Source: an uncultured Clostridia bacterium
GTDB lineage: Bacteria; Bacillota_A; Clostridia; Christensenellales; CAG-138
Direction: 5' to 3'
Assembly (NCBI GenBank): GCA_946539625.1
Contig: CAMNHT010000099.1
Coordinates: forward strand, 1 to 5,680
DNA length: 5,680 bases
Shown piece by piece: positions 1 to 5,680 of the stretch (position 1 is its first letter; each line of letters begins with the position of its first letter). The position numbers were made by a program, and so were the translations under genes. The notes below the pieces were generated by a model, which did not search any database, had not been told where the DNA came from, and saw nothing but the letters and a program-made list of their open reading frames with translations.

Positions 1-1
1 C

Positions 2-787
2 GGCTTCCGCTGCGGCTTCCTCGGTCTATTGCACATGGAGATCATCACCGAACGGCTCGAACGCGAGTTTGATCTTGATCTTGTCACCACCGCGCCGTCG
101 GTCGTGTACCGCGTGCATACGCTGGACGGGCAGGAGCTTGTCATCGACAACCCGACAAATCTCCCGAACGCTGCGGAGATCGACTATATGGAAGAACCGA
201 TGGTGAAGGCCACGATCATGACCCCGTCCGAATACGTCGGCACGATCATGGAACTTTGTCAGAACAACCGCGGCGTGTTCGTCGACATGCAGTATATCGA
301 AGCGGACCGTGTCAACCTGCATTATGTTCTTCCGCTGAACGAGATCATCTACGACTTCTTCGATAGCTTAAAGTCGCGGTCACGCGGGTACGCCTCGTTC
401 GATTATGAGCTTTCGGGCTACGAAAAGAGCGAGCTTGTCCGGCTGGACTTTCTCTTAAACGGCGAGATGTGCGACGCGCTCAGTACCATCGTGCATAAGG
501 ATCGCGCGTATGCTAAGGGACGCGCCGTTGCCGAAAAGCTCAAGGACGTCATTCCGCGTCAGCAGTTCGAGATCCCGGTGCAGGCGGCGATCGGCAGCAA
601 GATCATCGCCCGCGAAACCGTCAAGGCGGTCCGAAAGGACGTTTTGGCGAAGTGCTACGGCGGCGATATTACGCGTAAAAAGAAGCTCCTCGAAAAGCAG
701 AAAGAGGGCAAGAAACGCATGCGGCAGGTCGGCTCCGTCGCCGTGCCGAGCGACGCGTTTATGAGCGTGCTGCGCATCAACGGATGA
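2..787 (+). CDS. lepA: Elongation factor 4 (LepA), 3' part, N-terminus missing
   Basis: This is the C-terminal 261 residues of LepA/EF4, a translational GTPase related to EF-G that binds the ribosome and is linked to initiation, elongation or back-translocation; its exact role is debated. The frame is open from base 2 and begins with [14 protein letters not shown], a hallmark of the family. The GTPase domain and domain II therefore lie upstream of the window; from the usual length of about 600 residues, roughly 340 are missing. Fragment residues about 64-140 form the EF-G-like domain V, containing [17 protein letters not shown] and [12 protein letters not shown]. Residues from about 155 to the end are the LepA-specific C-terminal domain, with [40 protein letters not shown] and a basic [11 protein letters not shown] stretch. 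The end is intact and of normal type. The stop overlaps hemW by four bases, so the two genes are probably co-transcribed and translationally coupled. Confidence 0.97.
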   Translation, partial: GFRCGFLGLLHMEIITERLEREFDLDLVTTAPSVVYRVHTLDGQELVIDNPTNLPNAAEIDYMEEPMVKATIMTPSEYVGTIMELCQNNRGVFVDMQYIEADRVNLHYVLPLNEIIYDFFDSLKSRSRGYASFDYELSGYEKSELVRLDFLLNGEMCDALSTIVHKDRAYAKGRAVAEKLKDVIPRQQFEIPVQAAIGSKIIARETVKAVRKDVLAKCYGGDITRKKKLLEKQKEGKKRMRQVGSVAVPSDAFMSVLRING

Positions 788-1950
788 TCGGCGTTTACGT
801 ACATATCCCATATTGTGTGAGAAAATGCCGCTACTGCGATTTCGTCTCGGTTCCGATCGACGAAACCGCGGGGCGGTATCGCTCTGCCGTGGAAAAGGAG
901 ATAGTGCTCTCGGCACAAAAGTACCCGGACGAGTGCGTGAAAACCGTCTTCTTCGGCGGCGGCACGCCGACCGCGCTGCAGCCGGAGGACCTCATTGCGA
1001 TCCTCGACGCGATCCGCGCGGCGTTCCCCATCGAGCCGAACGCGGAGATCTCGCTTGAATGCAATCCCAAAACGATCGGATATGCGGGCTTGAAGCGTCT
1101 TTTTGACGCGGGCTTCAACCGCATTTCGATCGGTCTGCAGGCAACGCAAAACGAACTCTTACGCCGCATCGGACGCGTACACACGTTCGAAGAATTCCTT
1201 TCGACCTATCGGGCGGCAAGGGACGCGGGCTTTACGAATATCAATATTGATCTCATGCACGGGCTGCCGGGGCAATCACAGGATGATTATCTCGATGCCA
1301 TCCGCACGGTCGCCGCGCTCGCGCCTACGCATATCTCCGCATATGCGCTGATCCTCGAAGAGGGCACGCCTCTTTACGACGACGTAACGCACGGACGCGA
1401 AACGCTGCCCGATGAAGACGACGTCGCGGACATGGAGGACGCGGGCATGGATCTTTTGGAATCGCTTGGCTTTATGCGCTACGAGGTCAGCAACTTCGCA
1501 AAGCCGGGCTATGAATGCCGCCATAATCTCATCTATTGGCATAACGAGCCGTATTTGGGCTTCGGCGCCGCCGCGCATTCCTCGATGGTCGAGGACGGTT
1601 TTTGGGTGCGGTTCAGCAACGACGCAAGCATTCCCGCTTATCTCAAAAAGCTTGAAAAAGGGAAACTTCCGCGTGCGGAGCGCATCATCGTAAACACCTT
1701 CGAGCAGATGTTTGAGTCGGTCATGCTCGGTCTGCGCCTGACCGCAGGCATTGACCGCGCCGCCTTTTCCACGCGCTTCGGCTGCGACGTGATCGAAACC
1801 TATCGGGAAGCATACGACAAAAACGACCGCTTCGGCTTCTGGGATCATTCCGATCCCGCCTTTCTTCGCCTCAACCGCCTCGGCATGGACCATCTCGATT
1901 TCGTTCTGCGTGATTTTCGCGAGCGGCGGCTGATCGATTTTTTGCGCTGA
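784..1950 (+). CDS. hemW: Radical SAM family heme chaperone HemW
   Basis: HemW is related to the coproporphyrinogen dehydrogenase HemN but is known as a heme-binding chaperone that delivers heme to target proteins in the cytoplasm or at the membrane. The 388-residue length is normal. The [4Fe-4S] motif CX3CX2C is at C11, C15 and C18 (CVRKCRYC). It is followed by D19-F20, the HemW pattern, where true HemN has a fourth cysteine at the F position. Other family motifs are HIPYC (7-11), GGGTPT (58-63), SLECNP (90-95), RISIGLQ (113-119), [12 protein letters not shown] (153-164), HISAYAL (183-189) and [19 protein letters not shown] (247-265). A HemN_C-type region covers about 300-388. The start is the ATG of an ATGA overlap with lepA. 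There is no strong Shine-Dalgarno sequence before it, so translation probably depends on coupling to lepA. Many genomes annotate this family as hemN or as an oxygen-independent coproporphyrinogen oxidase; the missing fourth cysteine argues against that. Confidence 0.93.
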   Translation: MIGVYVHIPYCVRKCRYCDFVSVPIDETAGRYRSAVEKEIVLSAQKYPDECVKTVFFGGGTPTALQPEDLIAILDAIRAAFPIEPNAEISLECNPKTIGYAGLKRLFDAGFNRISIGLQATQNELLRRIGRVHTFEEFLSTYRAARDAGFTNINIDLMHGLPGQSQDDYLDAIRTVAALAPTHISAYALILEEGTPLYDDVTHGRETLPDEDDVADMEDAGMDLLESLGFMRYEVSNFAKPGYECRHNLIYWHNEPYLGFGAAAHSSMVEDGFWVRFSNDASIPAYLKKLEKGKLPRAERIIVNTFEQMFESVMLGLRLTAGIDRAAFSTRFGCDVIETYREAYDKNDRFGFWDHSDPAFLRLNRLGMDHLDFVLRDFRERRLIDFLR

Positions 1951-1962
1951 ATTCCCTTTGAA

Positions 1963-1981
1963 CGAACGGCGTCGCCGTTCG
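1963..1981. repeat. Inverted repeat 1, 13 bases after the hemW stop
   Basis: CGAACGGC (1963-1970) pairs perfectly with GCCGTTCG (1974-1981) around a 3-base GTC loop. The hairpin is short and GC-rich. The bases after it (GCACGAAAC) contain no T-run, so it does not look like an intrinsic terminator by itself. It could protect the 3' end of the hemW message from exonucleases; that is inference. Confidence 0.6.
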
Positions 1982-2017
1982 GCACGAAACCCGGAGAAGG
2001 AAACATCACATTAGTCC

Positions 2018-2054
2018 ATCAAACCCGGCGACATGCGCGGCGGGTTTGATTCTC
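2018..2054 (+). terminator. Candidate intrinsic terminator (inverted repeat 2)
   Basis: ATCAAACCCG (2018-2027) pairs perfectly with CGGGTTTGAT (2041-2050), a 10-bp stem. The 13-base loop can extend the stem by GCG/CGC (2028-2030 with 2036-2038) if two Gs bulge out. The A-side and T-side flanks of a GC core are typical of terminators. The downstream tract (TTTGATTCTCT) is only moderately T-rich, so efficiency is uncertain. It would end the lepA-hemW transcript. Confidence 0.5.
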
Positions 2055-2103
2055 TGCACCCTGCGCAGCGCGGTGAATCTCTGATTCATAGGCGCAGGGT
2101 GTG
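2055..2103. repeat. Nested inverted repeat 3 (hairpin within a hairpin)
   Basis: The outer arms CACCCTGCGC (2057-2066) and GCGCAGGGTG (2092-2101) are a perfect 10-bp match, extendable by two G-U type pairs at 2055-2056 with 2102-2103. Inside the loop, TGAATC (2074-2079) and GATTCA (2083-2088) form a second 6-bp stem with a TCT loop. The two stems would stack with an asymmetric internal loop between them. What follows is GAAAAG, with no T-run, so it is not terminator-like. Function unknown. Confidence 0.65.
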
Positions 2104-2146
2104 AAAAGCCTCGCCGAAGGCCTGCCTTCGGCGAATTTCACTTTAT
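2103..2146 (+). terminator. Candidate intrinsic terminator (inverted repeat 4)
   Basis: TCGCCGAAGG (2111-2120) pairs perfectly with CCTTCGGCGA (2125-2134) around a CCTG loop. GAAA (2103-2106) lies before the stem and ATTTCACTTTATT after it. This is a compact GC-rich stem followed by a T-rich tail, the best rho-independent terminator candidate in the gap. It ends about 27 bases before the hrcA -35 box, so it would insulate the heat-shock promoter from upstream readthrough. Confidence 0.65.
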
Positions 2147-2172
2147 TGTCACATTGTTGCCCCGAAGTTCAC

Positions 2173-2201
2173 TTGACTATTGTGCATGATAGTGGTATCT
2201 T
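2173..2201 (+). promoter_or_regulatory. SigA-type promoter of the hrcA operon with extended -10
   Basis: The -35 box TTGACT (2173-2178) matches TTGACA at five of six positions. After a 17-base spacer comes TATCTT (2196-2201), which matches TATAAT at four of six. It is preceded by TGG (2193-2195), an extended -10 TGn element that compensates for the weak hexamer. Transcription should start near 2207-2209, a few bases before CIRCE. A vegetative promoter combined with CIRCE is the usual design of class I heat-shock genes in Gram-positive bacteria. Confidence 0.75.
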
Positions 2202-2212
2202 ATGCATAGTGA

Positions 2213-2239
2213 TTAGCACTCGAAGGAATTGAGTGCTAA
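2213..2239 (+). promoter_or_regulatory. CIRCE operator (HrcA binding site)
   Basis: TTAGCACTC - 9 bases - GAGTGCTAA is an exact match to the CIRCE consensus, with no mismatch in either arm. It lies just downstream of the predicted transcription start and in front of hrcA itself, so HrcA should repress its own operon by blocking initiation or promoter clearance. As RNA the repeat can also fold at the 5' end of the message; in B. subtilis CIRCE has been reported to influence mRNA stability as well. The spacer is GAAGGAATT. Confidence 0.97.
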
Positions 2240-2244
2240 AGGAA

Positions 2245-2250
2245 AGGAGG
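2245..2250 (+). promoter_or_regulatory. Ribosome binding site of hrcA
   Basis: AGGAGG lies seven bases before the ATG at 2258 and fixes that start. It begins only six bases after the right CIRCE arm, so a folded CIRCE stem in the mRNA would sit directly beside the ribosome binding site. Confidence 0.85.
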
Positions 2251-2257
2251 CGATCGC

Positions 2258-3289
2258 ATGGAACTGGATCGTCGAAAGCTGCAGATTCTGCGTGCGATCG
2301 TTGACGAATACATCCTTTCGGCAAGTCCGGTCGGATCGAAGGCGTTGAGCAACAGCGGAATGAAATGGTCGTCCGCGACGATCCGCAACGAGATGGCAGA
2401 CCTCGAAACGCTCGGCTATCTTGCACAGCCGCACACATCCGCGGGACGCATTCCGTCGGAGAAGGCATACCGCCTGTACGTCGATCAGATGATGCAGCGT
2501 GCGCATCTTTCCGATGAAGAATCAAAGCTTCTGTACGGATACTTCCGCGAGCACGTCCACGGCGTTGACGCGGTCCTGCGGGAAACGGCAAAAGCGCTTT
2601 CCGAGATTACGCACTATACGGCGGTCGTGATGATGCCGGACATCGGCGTGAACCGGCTTCGCCACCTGCAGCTCATTCCGCTGACGGCAGGCAAAGCACT
2701 GGCGGTCGTTGTGACCGACGCGGGCTTTTCGCAGAATACGGTCATCGACGTGCCCGAGGATATCGGACCGGAGGAACTGGACCGCATCAGCAAGGCGATT
2801 ACGGCACGGTTCCATGACTGTCGGATGTCGGCGTTGTCGTCAAAACTCGTGCGCGAGTTCGGCGGCGAGCTCTCGCAGAGAGCCGATTTTGTGGAAGGAC
2901 TGCTTGCGCGGCTTTGCGAAAGCCAGTCGAGCGACCGCCGCATGGTCGAGCTTTCCGGCGCGACGAACATGCTCGAATACCCAGAGTACAGCGACGTCAA
3001 TAAGGCAAAGACGTTCCTTGCAACGGTCGAGCAGAAGGACGATATGTACCGGATGCTGAAAAAGGCGTCGAGCATGGAGTTCACGGTTACGATCGGCAGT
3101 GAGAACGAGCAGGAGGGTTTTCAGGACTGCAGCGTTGTCACCGCAAGCTATCGCGTAAACGGCACGCCGGTCGGCAGCTTCGGCGTCATCGGACCGACCC
3201 GCATGGATTACGCACGCGTGCTGAGTATTTTGAAAAATGTGCAGACCAACCTCAGCACGGTTCTGCAATCGTTTTTGAAGGAGGAGTAG
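2258..3289 (+). CDS. hrcA: Heat-inducible transcription repressor HrcA
   Basis: HrcA is the repressor of class I heat-shock genes; as a dimer it binds CIRCE in front of hrcA-grpE-dnaK and usually groESL. Its 343-residue length is normal. The N-terminal winged helix-turn-helix covers about 1-75 and contains RKLQILRAIVDEYI (6-19), PVGSKAL (24-30), the recognition segment SSATIRNEMADLE (38-50) and QPHTSAGRIPSEKAYRLYVD (57-76). The middle is a GAF-like region with the family's inserted dimerization domain. The C-terminal part carries the conserved NMLEYPEYSDVNKAK (237-251), the DCSVVTASY stretch (290-298) and GVIGPTRMDYARV (309-321). It is first in its operon and autoregulated through the CIRCE just upstream. 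In related bacteria GroEL keeps HrcA active, so chaperone titration during stress lifts repression. The coding sequence is intact, with no sign of transfer. Confidence 0.97.
   Translation: MELDRRKLQILRAIVDEYILSASPVGSKALSNSGMKWSSATIRNEMADLETLGYLAQPHTSAGRIPSEKAYRLYVDQMMQRAHLSDEESKLLYGYFREHVHGVDAVLRETAKALSEITHYTAVVMMPDIGVNRLRHLQLIPLTAGKALAVVVTDAGFSQNTVIDVPEDIGPEELDRISKAITARFHDCRMSALSSKLVREFGGELSQRADFVEGLLARLCESQSSDRRMVELSGATNMLEYPEYSDVNKAKTFLATVEQKDDMYRMLKKASSMEFTVTIGSENEQEGFQDCSVVTASYRVNGTPVGSFGVIGPTRMDYARVLSILKNVQTNLSTVLQSFLKEE
3278..3284 (+). promoter_or_regulatory. Ribosome binding site deciding the grpE TTG start
   Basis: AAGGAGG lies inside the last codons of hrcA and ends nine bases before the TTG at 3294. 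No ATG or GTG at suitable spacing competes with it. The first in-frame ATG downstream (codon 36) has no Shine-Dalgarno sequence before it. The site therefore supports the TTG as the true grpE start. Confidence 0.8.
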
Positions 3290-3293
3290 GAAC

Positions 3294-3863
3294 TTGGCTT
3301 CCAAGAAGAGCAAGCCGGTGGAACCGGCAGAGAAGCCCGAAGCGGTCAATGAGACCGCGGAGGAGAAGCAGACCGAAGAGCAGCCCGAAACCGTCACCAT
3401 GACGCAGGAGGAGCTTGAAACCGTCAAGAAACACATCGACGAGCTGCAAAAGAAACTGGACGATACGATCGCGCTTTTACAGCGCAATCAGGCGGACTTC
3501 GACAACTACCGCAAGCGCAACGCCTCGGTCCGCGCGGACAGCTACGAAGAAGGCAAGCGCGACTGCATCAAGGCGCTTCTGCCGGTGCTGGACGATTTCG
3601 ACCGGGTCGCGGAGAGCGATCCGAGCGCGGACGGCTGGGCGGACGGCGTGAAGCTTGTGCATAAGAAGTTTGCCGAGATCCTTCAAAAAGAGGGACTTTG
3701 CGAGATCCCGTCGGACGGCGCGTTCGATCCGGAACTGCATAACGCGGTGATGACCGAAGCGGTCGAAGGCATGGAAAGCGGCAACATCGTACAGACCTTC
3801 CAAAAGGGCTACAAAGTCAAAGAAAAGATCATTCGCCACAGCATGGTGAAGGTCAGCGAATAA
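3294..3863 (+). CDS. grpE: Nucleotide exchange factor GrpE
   Basis: GrpE is the cytoplasmic co-chaperone that releases ADP from DnaK and so resets the Hsp70 cycle; it works as a dimer. The 189-residue length is typical. Residues 1-35 are rich in K, E and P and look disordered, as usual in the family. About 36-75 is the long dimerizing helix or coiled coil, ending in the conserved DFDNYRKR (68-75). Then come LLPVLDDFDRV (95-105) and the C-terminal beta domain with FDPELHNAVM (144-153) and GYKVKEKIIRHSMVKVS (172-188), which contacts the DnaK nucleotide-binding domain. Translation starts at TTG, four bases after the hrcA stop; the good Shine-Dalgarno sequence inside hrcA and the normal N-terminal length support this choice. 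Tight spacing implies translational coupling with hrcA and shared CIRCE control. The TTG may lower GrpE output relative to DnaK, which is inference. Confidence 0.96.
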   Translation: MASKKSKPVEPAEKPEAVNETAEEKQTEEQPETVTMTQEELETVKKHIDELQKKLDDTIALLQRNQADFDNYRKRNASVRADSYEEGKRDCIKALLPVLDDFDRVAESDPSADGWADGVKLVHKKFAEILQKEGLCEIPSDGAFDPELHNAVMTEAVEGMESGNIVQTFQKGYKVKEKIIRHSMVKVSE

Positions 3864-3864
3864 G

Positions 3865-3893
3865 GCAACAACAAGTAAATGACGCTTGTTTGC
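3865..3893 (+). repeat. Weak hairpin in the grpE-dnaK spacer
   Basis: AACAAG (3870-3875) pairs with CTTGTT (3885-3890) around a 9-base loop. GCA (3865-3867) can extend the stem with TGC (3891-3893) if two bases bulge. The stem is AT-rich and not followed by a T-run; the next bases are A-rich (about 3894-3920). A terminator is unlikely. It could be an mRNA processing or stability element that adjusts dnaK relative to hrcA-grpE, but the sequence cannot show that. Confidence 0.35.
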
Positions 3894-3925
3894 ATAGAAT
3901 AAAAAGAAAAATCTTCAAAGAATTC

Positions 3926-3930
3926 GGAGG
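3926..3930 (+). promoter_or_regulatory. Ribosome binding site of dnaK
   Basis: GGAGG lies eight bases before the ATG at 3939 in an A-rich, probably unstructured leader, which favours strong translation of dnaK independent of grpE. It also fixes the start of the [13 protein letters not shown]-terminus. Confidence 0.85.
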
Positions 3931-3938
3931 AATAACAT

Positions 3939-5680
3939 ATGAGTAAGATTATCGGTATCGACCTTGGCACTACCAACTCCTGCGTCGCAATCCTCGAGGG
4001 CGGCGATCCCGTCGTCATCCCCAACGCGGAAGGCGCAAGAACCACCCCGTCCGTCGTTGCGTTCAAGGGCAGCGAGCGTCTCGTCGGCTCCATTGCGAAA
4101 CGTCAGGCGATCACGAACCCGGACAGAACCGTCTCCTCGATCAAGCGTGAGATGGGCTCGTCCTATAAAGTCCATATCGACGACAAGGACTACACGCCGC
4201 AGGAAATCTCGGCAATGATTCTGCAGAAGCTGAAGCAGGATGCGGAAGCGTATCTCGGCGAGACCGTCACGCAGGCGGTCATCACCGTGCCGGCATACTT
4301 CACCGACAGCCAGCGTCAGGCAACGAAGGACGCGGGCAGAATCGCGGGTCTCGAAGTGCTCCGTATCATCAACGAGCCGACGGCGGCGTCGCTTGCATAC
4401 GGTCTCGATAAGGAAACGAACCAGAAGATTCTGGTCTACGACCTCGGCGGCGGCACGTTCGACGTTTCGATCCTCGAGATCGGCGACGGCGTCTTTGAAG
4501 TGCTTGCAACCGCGGGCAACAACCGTCTCGGCGGCGACGACTTCGACCAGCGCCTCATCGACTACATCGCGTCCGACTTCCTCCGCAACAACGGCATCGA
4601 CCTCAGAAAGGACAAGATGGCGCTACAGAGATTGAAAGAAGCGGCGGAGAAGGCAAAGATCGAGCTAAGTGGCATGACCCAGAGCAACGTGAACATTCCG
4701 TTCATCACGCAGGGACCGGCCGGCCCGCTGCACCTCGACTGCACGATCACCCGCGCAAAGTTCAACGAGCTGACCGCGGACCTCGTCGACAAGACGCGCG
4801 TCTGCGTCCAGAAGGCGATGGCGGATGCAGGGCTAAGTAACAACGACATCAACAAGGTCATCCTTGTCGGCGGTTCTTCCCGTATCCCGGCGGTACAGGA
4901 AATGGTCAAGAACATCACCGGCAAAGAGCCGTTCAAGGGCATCAACCCCGATGAATGCGTCGCGATCGGCGCGGCAATCCAGGGCGGCGTGCTCGGCGGC
5001 GAGGTCAAGGACATCCTGCTCCTCGACGTTACGCCTCTTTCCCTCGGCATTGAGACCGTCGGCGGCGTGTTCACGCGTCTTATCGAGCGCAACACCACCA
5101 TCCCGACCAAGAAGAGCCAGATCTTCTCGACCGCGGCGGACGGACAGACGAGCGTCGAAGTCCACGTTCTGCAGGGCGAGCGCGAGATGGCGCAGTACAA
5201 CAAGAGCCTCGGCAGATTCCAGCTTGCGGGCATCGCGCCGGCGCCCAGAGGCGTACCGCAGATCGAAGTCACGTTCGACATCGACGCAAACGGCATCGTG
5301 CACGTCTCCGCAAAGGACCTCGGTACGGGCAACCAGCAGCAGGTAACGATCACCGCGTCCACGAATCTCAACGAGGACGAGATCAAGAAGGCGGTCGCGG
5401 AAGCGGAACGCTACGCGGCGGAGGATAAGCAGCGCAAGGAAGCGGCAGAGAACCGCAACCATGCGGATCAGCTCGTCTATACGACCGAAAAGACGCTCCG
5501 TGAGCTCGGCGACAAGATCGACGCGGGCGACAAAGCAAAGGTCGAAGCGGCGGTCGCGGACCTCAAGAAAGCGCTTGAAGGCACCGACGACGCAAGGATC
5601 AAGGAAGAGACCGAAAAGTGCACGAACGTGAGCTACGAGGTCTTCGGCAAGATCTATCAGCAGCAGGCGCAGCAGCAGCC
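3939..5680 (+). CDS. dnaK: Molecular chaperone DnaK (Hsp70), 3' end cut by the window
   Basis: DnaK is the cytoplasmic Hsp70 ATPase that binds exposed hydrophobic peptides, working with DnaJ and GrpE. There are 580 complete codons and no stop; the usual length of about 610-630 suggests only the C-terminal tail is missing. Nucleotide-binding domain signatures are IDLGTTNS (7-14), [13 protein letters not shown] (166-178) and [14 protein letters not shown] (307-320). The interdomain linker [13 protein letters not shown] is at 358-370. The substrate-binding beta domain follows to about 475, including [20 protein letters not shown] (384-403) and [10 protein letters not shown] (451-460). The helical lid starts near 478, and the visible part ends in a glutamine-rich [10 protein letters not shown] (571-580). 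Between SIKREMG (67-73) and YTPQEIS (85-91) there are only eleven residues; proteobacterial DnaK carries about 24 more here. The short form is typical of Gram-positive bacteria. Expression is expected from the CIRCE-controlled hrcA promoter. Confidence 0.98.
   Translation, partial: MSKIIGIDLGTTNSCVAILEGGDPVVIPNAEGARTTPSVVAFKGSERLVGSIAKRQAITNPDRTVSSIKREMGSSYKVHIDDKDYTPQEISAMILQKLKQDAEAYLGETVTQAVITVPAYFTDSQRQATKDAGRIAGLEVLRIINEPTAASLAYGLDKETNQKILVYDLGGGTFDVSILEIGDGVFEVLATAGNNRLGGDDFDQRLIDYIASDFLRNNGIDLRKDKMALQRLKEAAEKAKIELSGMTQSNVNIPFITQGPAGPLHLDCTITRAKFNELTADLVDKTRVCVQKAMADAGLSNNDINKVILVGGSSRIPAVQEMVKNITGKEPFKGINPDECVAIGAAIQGGVLGGEVKDILLLDVTPLSLGIETVGGVFTRLIERNTTIPTKKSQIFSTAADGQTSVEVHVLQGEREMAQYNKSLGRFQLAGIAPAPRGVPQIEVTFDIDANGIVHVSAKDLGTGNQQQVTITASTNLNEDEIKKAVAEAERYAAEDKQRKEAAENRNHADQLVYTTEKTLRELGDKIDAGDKAKVEAAVADLKKALEGTDDARIKEETEKCTNVSYEVFGKIYQQQAQQQ

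Larger units (their letters stand above)
1951..2257. other. Non-coding gap between hemW and hrcA
   Basis: This 307-base gap has no convincing coding frame. It divides into two parts. Bases 1963 to about 2140 hold four successive inverted repeats that would form hairpins in a transcript reading through from hemW. Bases 2141-2257 are more AT-rich and hold the hrcA promoter, the CIRCE operator and the ribosome binding site. The gap probably separates a lepA-hemW transcript from the heat-shock operon. Confidence 0.85.

Noticed and set aside
1120..1150. HemW has SIGLQAT where many homologues have SIGVQSF
   Set aside because: This looks like normal variation for the family in Firmicutes. The glutamine and the surrounding RISIG and RIGR segments are kept, so no loss of function is implied.
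1276..1893. A 205-codon open frame on the minus strand opposite hemW
   Set aside because: It lies entirely inside hemW, has no recognisable motif, and the sense frame carries strong HemW signatures throughout.
1993..2084. A possible leader peptide: GGAGAAGG (1993-2000) followed by a 24-codon frame from an ATT at 2010 to a TGA at 2082
   Set aside because: There is no ATG, GTG or TTG at suitable spacing, ATT starts are very rare, and no run of regulatory codons is visible. The G-rich stretch is more simply part of the non-coding gap.
2146..2174. TTGTCA at 2146-2151 as an alternative -35 for hrcA
   Set aside because: The position 17 bases downstream reads TCACTT, a poor -10. TTGACT at 2173 with TGGTATCTT is clearly better and fits the CIRCE position.
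2169..2591. A minus-strand open frame crossing the hrcA promoter, CIRCE and 5' hrcA
   Set aside because: It would place coding sequence over a well-defined promoter and operator, and the translation looks like an arginine/serine-rich antisense shadow.
3895..3900. TAGAAT as the -10 of a separate dnaK promoter
   Set aside because: It matches five of six consensus bases, but no -35-like hexamer lies 16-18 bases upstream and the TG is one base out of place for an extended -10.
4562..5386. A 274-codon open frame on the minus strand opposite dnaK
   Set aside because: Long antisense frames are a usual by-product of GC-rich dnaK genes with C or G in third positions. The translation matches no family I recognise, and the + strand frame is unmistakably DnaK.
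1..5680. Search for mobile elements, CRISPR arrays, tRNA or rRNA genes, toxin-antitoxin or defence genes
   Set aside because: Nothing of the kind is visible. Apart from 1951-2257 and short spacers, the window is filled by five conserved housekeeping genes in a standard order.

Overview
The window reads as a chromosomal core segment of a GC-rich Gram-positive bacterium, most likely a Clostridia-type Firmicute. Three things support this. The gene order lepA - hemW - hrcA - grpE - dnaK, all on the + strand, is the classic Firmicutes arrangement. A perfect CIRCE operator sits in front of hrcA. The DnaK N-terminal domain lacks the roughly 24-residue insertion found in proteobacterial DnaK. Most codons end in C or G. 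I cannot name a genus from sequence alone.

Layout: the window opens inside lepA (3' 261 codons, 2-787). LepA is a ribosome-associated translational GTPase. Its stop codon overlaps the start of hemW (784-1950), a radical-SAM-family heme chaperone, in an ATGA arrangement. A 307-bp non-coding gap follows (1951-2257). Its first part is a run of four inverted repeats, including at least one good candidate intrinsic terminator. Its second part is a vegetative-type promoter with an extended -10 element, followed directly by CIRCE and a strong ribosome binding site.

The heat-shock operon then runs hrcA (2258-3289, repressor), grpE (3294-3863, nucleotide exchange factor, TTG start) and dnaK (3939 to the window edge, Hsp70, 580 complete codons seen). 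A 75-bp A-rich spacer with a weak hairpin separates grpE from dnaK. dnaJ would be expected next but lies outside the window.

How the genes work together: HrcA should bind CIRCE and repress its own operon. When misfolded protein draws off the chaperones HrcA needs to stay active, repression lifts and GrpE and DnaK rise together. LepA and HemW belong to an upstream transcription unit that probably ends in the hairpin-rich gap.

I find no mobile element, CRISPR array, RNA gene or undescribed system here. The least explained part is the hairpin cluster between hemW and hrcA. The other findings are modest.
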